Source: Aradus depressus
Taxonomy: Eukaryota > Arthropoda > Insecta > Hemiptera > Aradidae
NCBI GenBank assembly: GCA_963662175.1
Contig: OY759225.1
Location: 14,129,601-14,193,600, forward strand
DNA: 64,000 nucleotides
Direction of reading: 5' to 3'
The notes below the pieces were generated by a model, which was not told where the DNA came from, did not search any database, and saw nothing but the letters and a program-made list of their open reading frames with translations. Both the position numbers and the translations under genes were made by a program. Below, piece after piece: positions 42,272-52,579 of the stretch (the stretch's first letter is position 1; each line of letters begins with the position of its first letter).

Positions 42272-42407
42272 TGATTGTATCGAAACAAAATTTGATATCT
42301 GTAGAAAAACTCTCTAACGTGTGTGATGTCATCTATTAATTTTCCGAGAAATCGGTGAAAGAGAAGGATCATAAAAAAACGGGATTCGACCCAAATACTC
42401 TCATAAC
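42272..42407 (-). repeat. Weak E-family fragment
   Basis: TGTATCGAAACAAAATTTGA and GACCCAAATACTCTCATAAC are diverged E words. Confidence 0.35.
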
Positions 42408-42635
42408 TGGCTAGGCCCTTAGGTTTTTTTTTTACCTGGGAGGTGAAAAAACCTTAGGCAAGCTGTGCATGAACTTTACGCGATGGTCTCGAGCCTGTAC
42501 GATGTCACTCTAGGTCTAGAATTTAGGACTCCCATAATAGAATTGGGCTCATGTCCACCAGAGTGACAAAATTGCGCTCTGGTAGTAGGCGACATGACCT
42601 TCTAGTTAAAACTCGAGTAGGAGTCATAATAACTA
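42408..42635 (+). mobile_element. Old SINE copy, 5'-truncated
   Basis: TAGGCCCTTAGG, TTACCTGGGAGGTGAAAAAA, CTCGAGCCTGTACGATGTCA, and tail TCATAATAACTAACTAGC (AACT subtype). Confidence 0.75.
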
Positions 42636-42641
42636 ACTAGC

Positions 42642-42917
42642 TTAGGTTAGGTTTTATGACTCATGCCCGGGCTTTAACAACGAGGTCATATCGCCTACTA
42701 CCAAAGCGCTCTTTCGTCACTCTGGTGGACATGAGCCCGACTCTACTGTGGGAGTCCTAAATTTTGCCTACCCTAAATTGTTATTCACCTAGGGTAGGGG
42801 TCTTTACGAGTACCTGACATCGTACAGGCTCGGGACCATCGCTTAACGTCCCATCCGAAGGACGGCGTGCTTAAGTTTATTTTACCTCCCAGATAAAATA
42901 AACTAAGCGCCTCGGTT
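42642..42917 (-). mobile_element. SINE, 5'-truncated
   Basis: AACCT-tail subtype lacking the tRNA-like head; ends at GAGGCGCTTAG in its own sense. Confidence 0.9.
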
Positions 42918-43289
42918 TGAAATACTGTATTATTATACAATAGTTTCCAAATTTGGGTTGTAATATGTATGTAATGTAATAACATTTATGGGATTAGTCT
43001 GAAAAGTTTTTCTGTTCATGAAATTTTCCGAGAGGAAACTTTTTAATAATGTAGGTCATCACCTGAGTCCCAGACATGGCAAGAGACTAAAAACAAGTTA
43101 CCTGAGCTTATATAAATTTTATAGGGGAAGAGTGGATTCCGTAGAAGTTCATGGGATGGCGTGCTCGTCTCCCATACGACGCAGGATGTACTTTTTACAC
43201 TATCTCTGAAGGTACGTGTTCCGAATGAGAACCAGGATTATACCATAAAGGGATCCATTAGTGATTAACTAATTATGAAAAAAGTCGTA
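42918..43289. other. Unassigned stretch
   Basis: A 63-codon ORF at 43018-43209 (+) shows no recognisable motif. Confidence 0.25.
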
Positions 43290-43450
43290 AAATCACTATT
43301 ACTTCCCCAGCACGAAATAAGCAACTAAGATTTCACTTCCCTCTATCGTTTTGGCAATAAAATTTTACAGTTGATTTTGGATCCTCATTCATCGGCAGTT
43401 AATCAAATTTTGTGTTAGGCTTCCCCTCTCTAATCATCAGACTGTCTGAT
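43290..43450 (+). repeat. E-family repeat, condensed copy
   Basis: TTACTTCCCCAGCACGAA, CATTCATCGGCAGTTAATC, GTTAGGCTTCCCCTC. Confidence 0.5.
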
Positions 43451-43467
43451 AAAACATTTAAAAAAAA

Positions 43468-44037
43468 AAAAACATTAAGGCGTAGTCAAGGTCCACGCCG
43501 TAGATTTTCCGTGAAAACATCGGGATAATATCATTTTTTATTTTATTTTCGATGCTGCCGTAGCTCTTGCATTAGCTCGGCACTAGACTTTTTAGGTTTT
43601 TTAAATTCCTTTTGATGCGAGCTTTCCTCTGATTTGCGTTTTCTATAATTCCGCGCATATTTACAATGCATATGAGACAACATCTTTAATTTTTTTGCAA
43701 TTTTCAATTTAATACCGATTTTTACATATATTTCGGCGAATATTTTTATTGTTTCACTTTGAGTCCTAGTAGTGCTTCTCAAGCTTTTTACAATGACACC
43801 CGAATAAACGTCCTATCTAAAAGCGTTATCACGCTACACTAATTTCTAATTTTACACAACGCTAATTCGCAACAATCATCCGCCGGCGCCCACACTAGCC
43901 TGATAACGTCACAGGCAAAACAAACACTGCACAACAAACACGTACAGACATGCTCTATCCATTGTGACCTCAACCGTTGTTATAGCATTATTAGTCTCGT
44001 AGTTATAGTCGATTGAAATCTGACGGTATTTTGTAAC
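43468..44037 (-). repeat. Repeat Q copy 2 (inverted), with a basic 79-codon ORF
   Basis: Inverted duplicate of 17481-18026. The ORF (43543-43782, minus) starts with the same MRSTTRTQSETI, has a 5-codon insertion (FAEIY) and keeps YRKRKSEESSHQKEF and QELRQHRK. Both copies start at the same GTTACAAAAT(G/A)CCGTC and end at CTACGCCTTAATG followed by a T-run, so these are likely element ends. Confidence 0.6.
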
Positions 44038-44139
44038 ACAAGAAAGTTTGACCGGCTATAACTGTGCTTAATGAGCGAATAGACGTTTTCACGTCAAAAA
44101 AAAAAAAAAAAATTATAAAAGGTAAAATCATAAATGAAA

Positions 44140-44385
44140 AGTCGTCGGTGAATATTTGTTCATTCAAAGTACTTCCCCACAACGAATTAATCAATTAACT
44201 TTCCACTCCCCTCCAAAACCAATTGACCATCTGGGCTAGAAAACAAAGGCTGATTTTTTTTTTTTTTTTTTTTCATTTTTTGAATTGAGGTCGAAAAACA
44301 CGAAATTCCGGAAAAATCTCAGTATCAAATTTCTAACTGATTACATAACTTCCCCAATACTTCGTACAGCTGAGGAAGTAAAAAT
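44140..44385 (+). repeat. E-family repeat, 5' and 3' ends with central deletion
   Basis: GTCGTCGGTGAATATTTG, TAATCAATTAACTTTCC, CTCCCCTCCAAAACCAATTG, then ACGAAATTCCGGAAAAATC and the terminal stem-loop ACTTCC...GGAAGT, TAAAA. Confidence 0.7.
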
Positions 44386-45058
44386 TATTGAACAATAAAT
44401 AAATAAATAATCAAAAATTAACATATATCATTACGAAAATGGTCAAAACGTATTCAGAGGACCTTGGAAACATGAAATCCTTTGAAACCTTCGTACGATT
44501 ACTATACTTGCTCATACTATAGGTATAAGAAAGTAATTAAAAGGTGCATCAGACAGGCTGATGATGAGAGCAACCTCAAAAGCCAGCTAGGATAAAAATT
44601 AAAATCTGTGACATGTCAGACTACGATTTTATTTTACAATCTGTGAAATGATCATTTCTGTCTACATCAGCCATCTTCATTCATACTATAATTCGATCTA
44701 TAACATTTTCGATTAGTGAATAAGGCGTCCTGACACCACAGATTAACTAATTGATAAATAACTGTTATTCAGTGATTATATATTATATCACAAAATATCA
44801 CTGCTCTTACTTTAACAGAATAGCTGAAATAATGAGATAACTGAACTCTCAAGTAGTTCTGAATACGTCTGTGTCTCGAGATGGCTTAAATATGATTGAT
44901 GAGATGGTTTTGTACCTGTAATCAACTGAGTGAAACCAGATGTAGATTATCTACTGTGTGCTCAGGCCATAATACCAGCTTTTGGAGAAGCCTCCCTCAC
45001 CAGACCTTATTGCTTGGTTGGCAATCAGTTATTTTGCTTTACCAGCTAAAAACAAAAG
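44386..45058. other. Unassigned stretch with a CTGATGA...AAAA repeat fragment
   Basis: 44550-44660 holds GGCTGATGATGAGAGCAACC, AAAAGCCAGCTAGG and ATTTTATTTTACAATCTGTG, shared with 62098-62190 and 63405-63500. Nothing else recognised. Confidence 0.5.
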
Positions 45059-45060
45059 TA

Positions 45061-46174
45061 CAGTAGACTCTCCCTTATCTGGCGTTGCCGGGACCGGATA
45101 ACAGAAAACGCCGGATAACGGAAATCATCAAATAATGAGAAAAAATATATCGAATAAAGCATAAAAAAAAAGTGTTTTTACGTGAGGTAAGGAATAAAAC
45201 ACTTATGTATTTTGTTGATAACATTTATTAAATTGACAAATATGTACATACTGAACATTGATTTATTATATGTACGTACATATGTACATACTGAACATTG
45301 ATTTATTATATGTACGTACATATGTACATACTGAACATTGATTTATTATATGTACGTACATATGTACATACTGAACATTGATTTATTATATGTACGTACA
45401 TATGTACATACTGAACATTGATTTATTATATGTACGTACATATGTACATACATTTATCAAAATATCTTTTAATATACCTATTATATTTATCCAAGCATTA
45501 AAAAGATATTTTGAAGTGGAAGCCATTGTTTTATCACTTTATAACTTGATGATTTTAAAAAAAAAAAGACTTCACTATCCTGCACCGGCCGTACAAAACG
45601 TCCGTAAACAACGTAAACAAAAACGTCGTACGTGAGTAAAATACAATTTTAAACATTCAATTTCAGTAACGAAAAAAACGATGCAACGATTCTTTTCACT
45701 GTGAGAGTCAAATGAAAACTGAGAAAAAGAGAACTGGCGTAAAGGAAAAATAAATAGGAAGTTCTGTGTGAAAAAATTAAACTTTGACTTTACTAGTTAA
45801 GTGTTCATTTCCCGATAAGACGATATTATTATGCCAAGGACGAGACGGTACCTTTGTTTTTCTATTCTAGATAACATTTTTTATAAACATTTGATTTTCA
45901 ACTATGTATTTATTATTTATATTTATTTATAGGATATTAGTGAAGTAATTATTGTATTAGCGTAGTAATATTGTATTAGCGTTTCCTTCATTATAAATAC
46001 AATGTACATATGTATGTACAATGAAAATACATAAAAGATTCGTGAGTTACGCAATCATTATGTGCTCATAAATACACGTGGCTCATATAATTGATAATCT
46101 AATAATTGAATGTTAATTTTAGTTTAACAAATTTAATATTATTTTGCGAGCGCCGGATAAGGGAGAGTCTACTA
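45061..46174 (+). mobile_element. Tigger/pogo-type non-autonomous element (1.1 kb)
   Basis: Left end CAGTAGACTCTCCCTTATC, right end inverted TAGTAGACTCTCCCTTATC, both followed inward by (C/T)GGCG; TA target bases at 45059-45060 and 46175-46176. No transposase reading frame. Contains a 40-bp minisatellite. Confidence 0.92.
45241..45453 (+). repeat. 40-bp minisatellite, 5.3 copies
   Basis: Units start TATGTACATACTGAACATTG at 45241, 45281, 45321, 45361 and 45401, all identical. Each unit contains the palindrome TGTACGTACA. Confidence 0.97.
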
Positions 46175-46189
46175 TATAAGAGAAGTTAG

Positions 46190-46650
46190 GTCGGTCAAAA
46201 ATTGGATGTAGAATTTTCGAACAAAATTTTATGTTCTCTGATCTCCTGTTTCCAAAAATTTATATTCATCAATATACTTCCGCAGAGCGAATTAATCAAT
46301 TAACTTTTCGCTCCCTCTTCTTGTCGACTGTTTGCTATAATAATCAATAGTTGACTTACATAGAAGATCTTAAATTCTTTACTAAATTTCATGTCGATAT
46401 ATTTATTACATCGACAGTTATTGAGGTTTTAAAGTTGAGCCCCTCAGATCCCCCCTTCCCTTTGGTCGATCGGGCTGAACATAATTAGATGTTGTCTTTA
46501 GAGGGTTGAAAATACACGTATAAAATGTCATGTTGATATATTCATTCTATCTGGAGATTTCGTGTTCACAGACTAAATTAATTTTTTTTTTTTTCAGTTT
46601 TCGAATCTATACCTACTTTGTATAGCTGCCTGTAAATATGATAAGTATCG
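46190..46650 (+). repeat. E-family repeat, most complete single copy
   Basis: In order: CTTCCGCAGAGCGAATTAAT, AACTTTTCGCTCCCTC, ATTTCATGTCGATATATTTA, GTTGAGCCCCTCAGATC, CTTTGGTCGATCGGGCTG, then a second module TAAAATGTCATGTTGATATA, TCTATCTGGAGATTTCGTGT, a T-run and CCTACTTTGTATAGCTG. The two TGTCGATA/TGTTGATA modules show that a single E copy already carries about one and a half satellite units. Confidence 0.7.
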
Positions 46651-46796
46651 ATAGAATAAATATATCAACATGAAATTGCATATGTAAATTTAATGCCCTA
46701 TAAGAGCGACACGGTTTGTTTATTTTGAAGTAATGTTTAAATTGAATATTTTTTAATAATTATTTATTTTTTTAAATTATTATTAATAATAATATA

Positions 46797-47815
46797 ATAA
46801 TATTTTTTTTATTGTTTAAAAGGATCACCCCTATACAATAGAGCCAATGACCATTACATTTACAATATTAACATTTACAAAATTAAATATTGATCAGCTG
46901 AACAATAATGACATAATATGGTTATTTAGTTTGTTAAAGGTTCCGTTATATATTATATAAAGGAGCCTTTAACAAACTAAATAAATAATATAAATAAATA
47001 AAAAAAGTATAAATACAATAAGTAATTACAAATTATGAACAATAATGTAACCTAGACAGTAAATATGGAGTGGGGATGTAGGTATTGAATATCAATATAA
47101 TATGGAAGTTGAAATACATTAACAATGAACTTGAAAGAAATAAAACTTGTTTATTTATGGTATTGTCTAATTTCACCAACTATATTTACATGGGAGTACT
47201 TTTGGTATTTCTACCATCCTCAGCCAAAAGCATAAGAGATAAGACATTAACAATGAATATTCTAAGTTTCAGAGCGCTGATTAAATAATAGAAAATGTTT
47301 GAGATATTCTTATTATGGGCCAGGAGTAATGTATGAAAGTTGTATCGGTCTATACTGATACTCTGAGGCAGGAAGTGGCTTCTAATGGGGGAGTATATCG
47401 GACAGGATATTAACAGGTGGTTACGTCATCCAATTCGTTTTTATTACAGATTGTACAAAGTTCCTGGGGATAAAGGGTGTATAAATTATTTTTGTAACTG
47501 ATTTTAAGATAGTACTTGCCAGATAGACGGAGTTGAGCCAGTGCTTTGATGTGTGAGAAAGAAGCATTCAGGTTTAGGTATGGTTGGAGTTGATCTGGGT
47601 TGTAAATATTGGGATAAAATGTGTTGTATCGGCATTCTAAAAGGTAATATTTATCTTTATTCTTCAAAGGATTCACAAATGCGTCCGAAACCTTGGGCAG
47701 GGAGTTTTTTTAGCATTACCGGATCCAATATATTTAATAATTCTCCCTCCCCAATTTCATTTAAAATGCTTTTTATTGCCCAATAGAATCTTGTAGCATT
47801 TGGATTCTATAAGTA
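46797..47815 (-). pseudogene. LINE pol C-terminus with 3' UTR
   Basis: Minus strand: FYWAIKSILNEIGEGEL, LKKLPAQGFGRICESFEE, then NPDQLQPYLNLNASFSHI, KALAQLRLSGKYYLKI, PQELCTICNKNELDDVT, a frameshift, HLLISCPIYSPIRSHFLP and, to a stop, LMLLAEDGRNTKSTPM. The C-x2-C-x8-H-x4-C knuckle is complete across the frameshift. A UTR follows with GGGATGATCCTTTT-type end (GGTGATCCTTTTAAACAAT on the minus strand). A second copy of the UTR is at 52112-52330. Two frame breaks; the catalytic domain is missing. Confidence 0.75.
46923..46984. repeat. 62-bp hairpin in the LINE 3' UTR
   Basis: TTATTTAGTTTGTTAAAGG and CCTTTAACAAACTAAATAA are perfect inverted arms around a 24-base loop. Confidence 0.85.
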
Positions 47816-47855
47816 ATATATACATATATTAAAAAATAAATCTCTCAAAATTTGG

Positions 47856-48314
47856 GATTTTTTGAAATGGAAAAACCCGTGCCACCGATCATTTGAATTT
47901 CAAATGGAGTTTAACATTCGTTTTCGACACTTCAAGACATTATACAGCGCGGTTCGTTTAATTTCTAATATTTCGGCTTCAAAATTCTTATTCTTAGGTT
48001 TTGGTGGGTGCTGATCACGAATCCGGTGTTAGAATTGCAGTTTTTCAGTTGACAACTGTCAACTTTTGAAAAAATAATAAAATCTGCTGTTTAAACGGAA
48101 TTGTTCATTATTCCAAGTCAACTGAAAAACTGCAATCCTAACACCGGATTCGTGATCAGCACCCACCAAAACTTAAGCATACGAATTTTGAAGCCGTAAC
48201 ATTAGAAATTAAACGAACCTCTCTGTAAAATGTCTTGAAGTGTCGAAAACGAATGTTAAACTCCATTTTGAATTCAAATGATCGGTGGCATTGGTTTTTC
48301 CATTTCAAAAAATC
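47856..48314. repeat. Long near-perfect palindrome (459 bp, ~200-bp arms)
   Basis: Left GATTTTTTGAAATGG pairs with right CCATTTCAAAAAATC; inside, GGTGGGTGCTGATCACGAAT and its complement, GCAGTTTTTCAGTTGAC and GTCAACTGAAAAACTGC. Loop about 62 bp. A fold-back element; no ORF of interest. Confidence 0.92.
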
Positions 48315-48356
48315 TAATCTAATATATATATATATATATATTTTACTATATATATA

Positions 48357-48949
48357 TAGTAGAACCTCTATAAGTCGAACATCAAGGGAGACGCCAAAAA
48401 ATTCGAGTTATAGAGTTTTCGACTTATGGAGGGTTTCGACTTGTAGAGGTTAAGATTCATTCTAACTAATTTTGAGTTAGAGAGATGAAATAAATAAAAT
48501 TTATAATTTAAATCAACATTATTTCAAAAATAAAAAATACGTAGTATATGTAGGTAATAAAAAAAGTCAGTAATTTTGCTTTAGATAATTGGTAATCCTA
48601 TTTATTGTATACTCCTAAATTGTTTTCTAAGAAACAATGCTGTACATTGTCGGCAAATTTTTAAAGTCGGTAACTTATTTTTTTTCGAGCTATAGAGGTA
48701 ATGTTTCAAATAATCGAGTTGTAGAGGTTGTAAAATGAAACATAGCTATGTATTTAGTTTTTCGAGTTATAGAGGGAAAATATGTACCTACCAAAATGAC
48801 TTGTAGGGACTCACTGATTATTTCGACTAATAGAGGGTTGCGATTTCGAGTAATGGAGGTTTTGGAGCTTGGAGGGAAAGGAACAAAACTTTTTTTCGAG
48901 TTTTGGAGGTTTTCGACTTATCGAGGTTCGACTTAAAGAGGTTCTACTG
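48357..48949 (-). mobile_element. Tigger/pogo-type MITE, family T, copy 2
   Basis: TAGTAGAACCTCTATAAGTC at the left and, inverted, CAGTAGAACCTCTTTAAGTC at the right; TA flanks. Reverse orientation relative to copy 1, 593 bp, several small deletions. Confidence 0.9.
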
Positions 48950-48977
48950 TAAATATATAAATATATATATATAATTA

Positions 48978-49255
48978 GACCATTACTGGATTTTCTTATA
49001 CCAACCTCATTTGTACAGATGACTCTCTCTTGCCCTCTTCCCTCTAAAATTTATTTCATATCTGTATTACTGGATACAAGAAAGGAATGTGTTACTTGGG
49101 GTATAAGAAAGTCACTCTCAATTATCCGGTTCCATGAAACAAAGAAAACTTCTAAAGCCTACACCCAGTAATGTCAATATGAAATGAATTTGGGCGAGGG
49201 GAGGATGGAGATTGTTCTGTACAGAAGTAGGGATAAATAAGTCTTGTTATGCCCA
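48978..49255. mobile_element. Family M MITE, palindromic
   Basis: ACTGGATTTTCTTATACCAA ... CTAAAATTTATTTCATATCT at the left; ACCCAGTAATGTCAATATGA...GTCTTGTTATGCCC at the right, inverted. Confidence 0.75.
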
Positions 49256-49759
49256 TTTTTTTTTTTTTTTTCTCAGTTGACATACATAATAATATTCCTT
49301 AATATAGCATCGACGTAAGGAACTCTAAAAATGCAACAAACTCAAAATATAAATAATGAAATACACAAAAAATATAAAAATAAAATGATTTATTAATGGT
49401 TGTACTGCTGGATAGGCGCGCCTGGATAATGAAGGGTTTTGGATGCTGGGACCAGCTGTTCTATTCGTCATCCTCTTGTCTCTCTTTCTAGATAATTAGA
49501 CTGAAATATTCCTCCAAGACGGAATGGAGACTATGAAAAAACAATTTACTGAAATATTTTTAAATAATTTATTTTCTTTATTTGGAAAAGTATATTTTGG
49601 AAGATGACATTTATTATAAGCTAAATCTTAAAATTTAAATGAAACATAATGATTTATCTCAGTGGATAATAAGTAATTTTCTGTACGTATGAGGGGATAA
49701 CTGTGACTCCTCGAAGCTTGGATTCAAAGACACTTGAAGTCTGAGCATGTTACAATAAT
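49256..49759. other. Unassigned AT-rich stretch
   Basis: Nothing recognised. Confidence 0.3.
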
Positions 49760-50065
49760 TTAAAAAAATAATAAATAAAAAAAATAATAATATCAAAATA
49801 AATAAAAAGGAATTGAAAGAAAATTTTTAAGGAAGATTAGTAAAAGAGGTAATAAAAGTAAAGGAAATTAGTGTTGAAAAATATTAATAATGAAGATTAT
49901 TCAAGGAGACAGTAAATCGCTGTTCCATATTCTCTTCAACCTTCGTGGTGGGTTATGTGGTAAGTGTTGTGAAGATTTGTACCAATTTCTGGGTTTTTAT
50001 TTGTATGAAGTTTTCTAAAGAACCGTATATAAGTAGTTTGTATTGTTTGAATTATTGTGTGTATC
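49760..50065 (-). pseudogene. Jockey-clade LINE 3' end
   Basis: Collinear with 18187-18540: CCATATTCTCTTCAACCTTC, GTGGGTTATGTGGTAAGTGT, AAGTTTTCTAAAGAACCGTA. 5'-truncated. Confidence 0.7.
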
Positions 50066-50106
50066 CTTCTACACGACAGGGTGATGTTCAACATCATCGG
50101 ATGTGT

Positions 50107-50452
50107 TAGGTTAGGTTTTATGACTCATGCCCGGGCTTTAACTACGAGATCATATCGCCTACTACCAGAGCGCTCTTTCGTCACTCTGGTGGACATTAGC
50201 CCGACTCTACTGTGGGAGTCCTAAATTTTGCCTGCCCTAAATTTTTATTCACCTAGGGCAGGGGTCTTTAACGAGTACCTGACATCGTACAGGCTCGGGA
50301 CCATCGCTTAACGTCCCATCCGAAGGACGGAGTGCTTAAGTTTATTTTACCTTTCAGATAAAATAAAGTAAGGGCCTCGGTCGGGTTTCGAACCCACGTT
50401 CTTGAGCTCAGAAGCCAAGCACGCATACCACTGAGCGACCGGCGCCCTCTCT
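50107..50452 (-). mobile_element. tRNA-derived SINE, full length, inserted near repeat R
   Basis: GGATGTGT at 50099-50106 and 50454-50461 is the likely target duplication. A box has one change (CGACC for TACC). Confidence 0.94.
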
Positions 50453-50555
50453 TGGATGTGTGTTTCGCCTCCTTGTACCCTAAATCAGAGGAACATACTG
50501 GCCCTTGAGGTCCACACGGCAAACGTTCCAGCATGGTATCAATATCAATAATAAT
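50453..50555. repeat. Dispersed repeat R (copy 2)
   Basis: GGATGTGTGTTTCGCCTCC, CCTAAATCAGAGGAACA and TTGAGGTCCACACGGCAAAC as at 7.44-7.56 kb. Confidence 0.65.
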
Positions 50556-50869
50556 AATAACACAAAAAGTAGGCATATTATTCAGTTAAAAATTGTTTAT
50601 TCATTTATTGAATTTATTCTATACATATATTATTAATGGATATGCGAATACACATATGTAGCCGAAAATGAAAAATTGTATGATGTTTATATTTTCACTG
50701 CGCAAACTGAACTCAGAAATTACATACGAGACTCTCCGGTAGGAAAAAATTTCCGATACTGACTTGGTGAAATCATCCTTTGAAAAGCAAACGTGCTCTT
50801 CACGTCAACGGAATACCTCTAGATATAATCCCGTTCGCATCAAATCTCAAAGCAGAAAAATAGAATTAG
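50556..50869. other. Unassigned stretch
   Basis: Nothing recognised. Confidence 0.3.
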
Positions 50870-50955
50870 TTCATTGGGTTTAAAGGGAGAGCGAAAAATT
50901 GATTGATTAATGTTTCTGGGGAAGTACATTGCTGGTGATTCACCGACAACTATTT
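50870..50955 (-). repeat. E-family repeat, 5' module, reverse orientation
   Basis: GGGAGAGCGAAAAATTGATT, GGGGAAGTACATTGCTGGTG, ATTCACCGACAAC. Confidence 0.65.
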
Positions 50956-51299
50956 TTTTTTCTATTTATAATATATCTGAAGCACAAACAAAGAGACAGC
51001 ATTAAAAAGACAGCTATACTGGAATCATTAACAGGATTTTTTCAAAAGATACCTATTCATCCTTTCCACGGAATATTTTTTTTTTGTTTTTCAAAAGTCT
51101 TTTTCTAACTTTCTTCATTTAGAATGTTTTTCATTTCTGTTTATGACAGTTCTGTCTTTTTCGTGTAAATTACAGTTAGTCTGATTTTTTGTTCAAAAAC
51201 ACTGATAAGGATAAATTTTTAACAAATTAACTGTTTTAGGGTCCTGAGTAGAATTTGTTTGGAACGCTGGGGGGGGGGGGGGGGGGGGGGGGGATGCGT
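50956..51299. other. Unassigned stretch with a 25-G run
   Basis: G-run at 51269-51293. Nothing else recognised. Confidence 0.5.
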
Positions 51300-51350
51300 T
51301 AAAATTTCTAGTATAAGAAAGTCCTGTTATTCTCGCCACATCACATATAT
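51300..51350 (-). mobile_element. Family M MITE end
   Basis: AGTATAAGAAAGTCCTGTTA and CGCCACATCACATATA. Confidence 0.55.
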
Positions 51351-51395
51351 ATATATATATATTTTCTTTTTTTTTTTTTCTTTTATTAGTAATTT

Positions 51396-51605
51396 TAACT
51401 TATGACCGGGCCTTATCTATGGGAACATATCGCCTACTACCAGAGCGCTCTTTCGTTGCTGTGATAGACATGAGCCCAAAACTGCAATGGGAGTCCTAAA
51501 TTTTGCCTACCATAATTTTTTATTCAGTTAGAATAGGAGTATTTAACTAGTAACTGACATCGTACAGGCTCGGGACCATCGGTTAACGTCCCATCCGCAG
51601 GACCT
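51396..51605 (-). mobile_element. Old SINE copy, 5'-truncated
   Basis: ACATATCGCCTACTACCAGA, CATCGTACAGGCTCGGGACC and CGTCCCATCCGCAGGACC; many substitutions. Confidence 0.8.
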
Positions 51606-51609
51606 TAGT

Positions 51610-51735
51610 CAACAAAAAACCCACTGGGTGATTTCCATCTTTTTGACATTTTGACATTCCCATTTTCTCTCTCAGCAGATTTACTTGTAATATTTCTTTA
51701 TATAGTTGTAAATATATATTTATAATGAAGAAAAA
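51610..51735 (+). mobile_element. Jockey-clade LINE 3' UTR fragment
   Basis: CCCACTGGGTGATTTCCATC, TTTGACATTCCCATTTTCTC, ATATAGTTGTAAATATATAT and a poly(A) at 51731. Confidence 0.7.
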
Positions 51736-51745
51736 AAAAAGTATA

Positions 51746-52094
51746 GGTTAGGTTAGGTTTTATGATTCATGCCCGGGCTTTAACTACGAGGTCATATCGC
51801 TCTACTACCAGAGCGCTCTTTCGTCACTCTGGTGGACATGAGCCCGACTCTACTGCGGGAGTCCTAAATTTTGCCTACCCTAAATTTTTATTCATCTAGG
51901 TTAGGAAGTTTTTAACGAGTACCTGACATCGTACAGGCTCGGGACCATCGCTTAACGTCCCATCCGAAGGAAGGCGTGCTTAAGTTTATTTTACCTCCCA
52001 GATAAAATAAACTAAGGGCCTCGGTCGGGTTTTGAACCCACATACTTGAGCTCAGAATGCAAGCACGCATACCACTGAGCTACCGGCGCCCTCT
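51746..52094 (-). mobile_element. tRNA-derived SINE, full length, perfect target duplication
   Basis: AAAAAAAGTATA at 51734-51745 and 52095-52106, i.e. insertion into the poly(A) of the preceding LINE fragment. Confidence 0.96.
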
Positions 52095-52111
52095 AAAAAA
52101 AGTATATTATA

Positions 52112-52330
52112 TAATAATAATAATCATTTTTATTCTTTAAAGGGATCACCTTTATACAATTGAGTCAGTGACCATTACTTTTACAATATTAACATAATAA
52201 TGAGACATATAAAAGAACCTTTATAAATAACATAAATAAATAAAAAAAAGTATAAATAAAACAAGTTATTACAAACTAATAACAATAATAAAACAAAAAA
52301 CTAATGGATAAAAAATGTATAATTGTTACT
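52112..52330 (-). mobile_element. LINE 3' UTR, same family as 46.8-47.8 kb
   Basis: AAGGGATCACCTTTATACAA, GTGACCATTACTTTTACAAT, ATAAATAAAAAAAAGTATAA match the 46.8-kb UTR; no coding part. Confidence 0.7.
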
Positions 52331-52458
52331 ATTTTATTCATCCTTCAAAAATATTTGGTAATATTTGATAACTAACTCAATGGTAATGTTGTTACGAAAC
52401 AAAAGGAAACTGTTGTATACTTAAAATTTGTGGAAAGAACTACGAATTTTTGGCGAAA

Positions 52459-52533
52459 ACGGGCCTCGACTGGATTTCAAATCCAAGATCTTGAGCTGAG
52501 TAAGCATACTACCATTGAGCTACCGGCGCCCTC
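52459..52533 (-). mobile_element. SINE head fragment, old subtype
   Basis: GAGCTACCGGCGCCCTC end, ATCTTGAGCTGAGTAAGC and GGATTTCAAATCCAAG (B box region). Resembles the 42.1-kb copy rather than the young ones. Confidence 0.75.
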
Positions 52534-52579
52534 ATTAATAAAAAAAAAAAAAAAAAAAAAAAAAGCTATCATAAATTCA

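Noticed and set aside
50268..50576. 102-codon minus-strand ORF
   Set aside because: Runs from repeat R into the SINE; chimeric and fortuitous.
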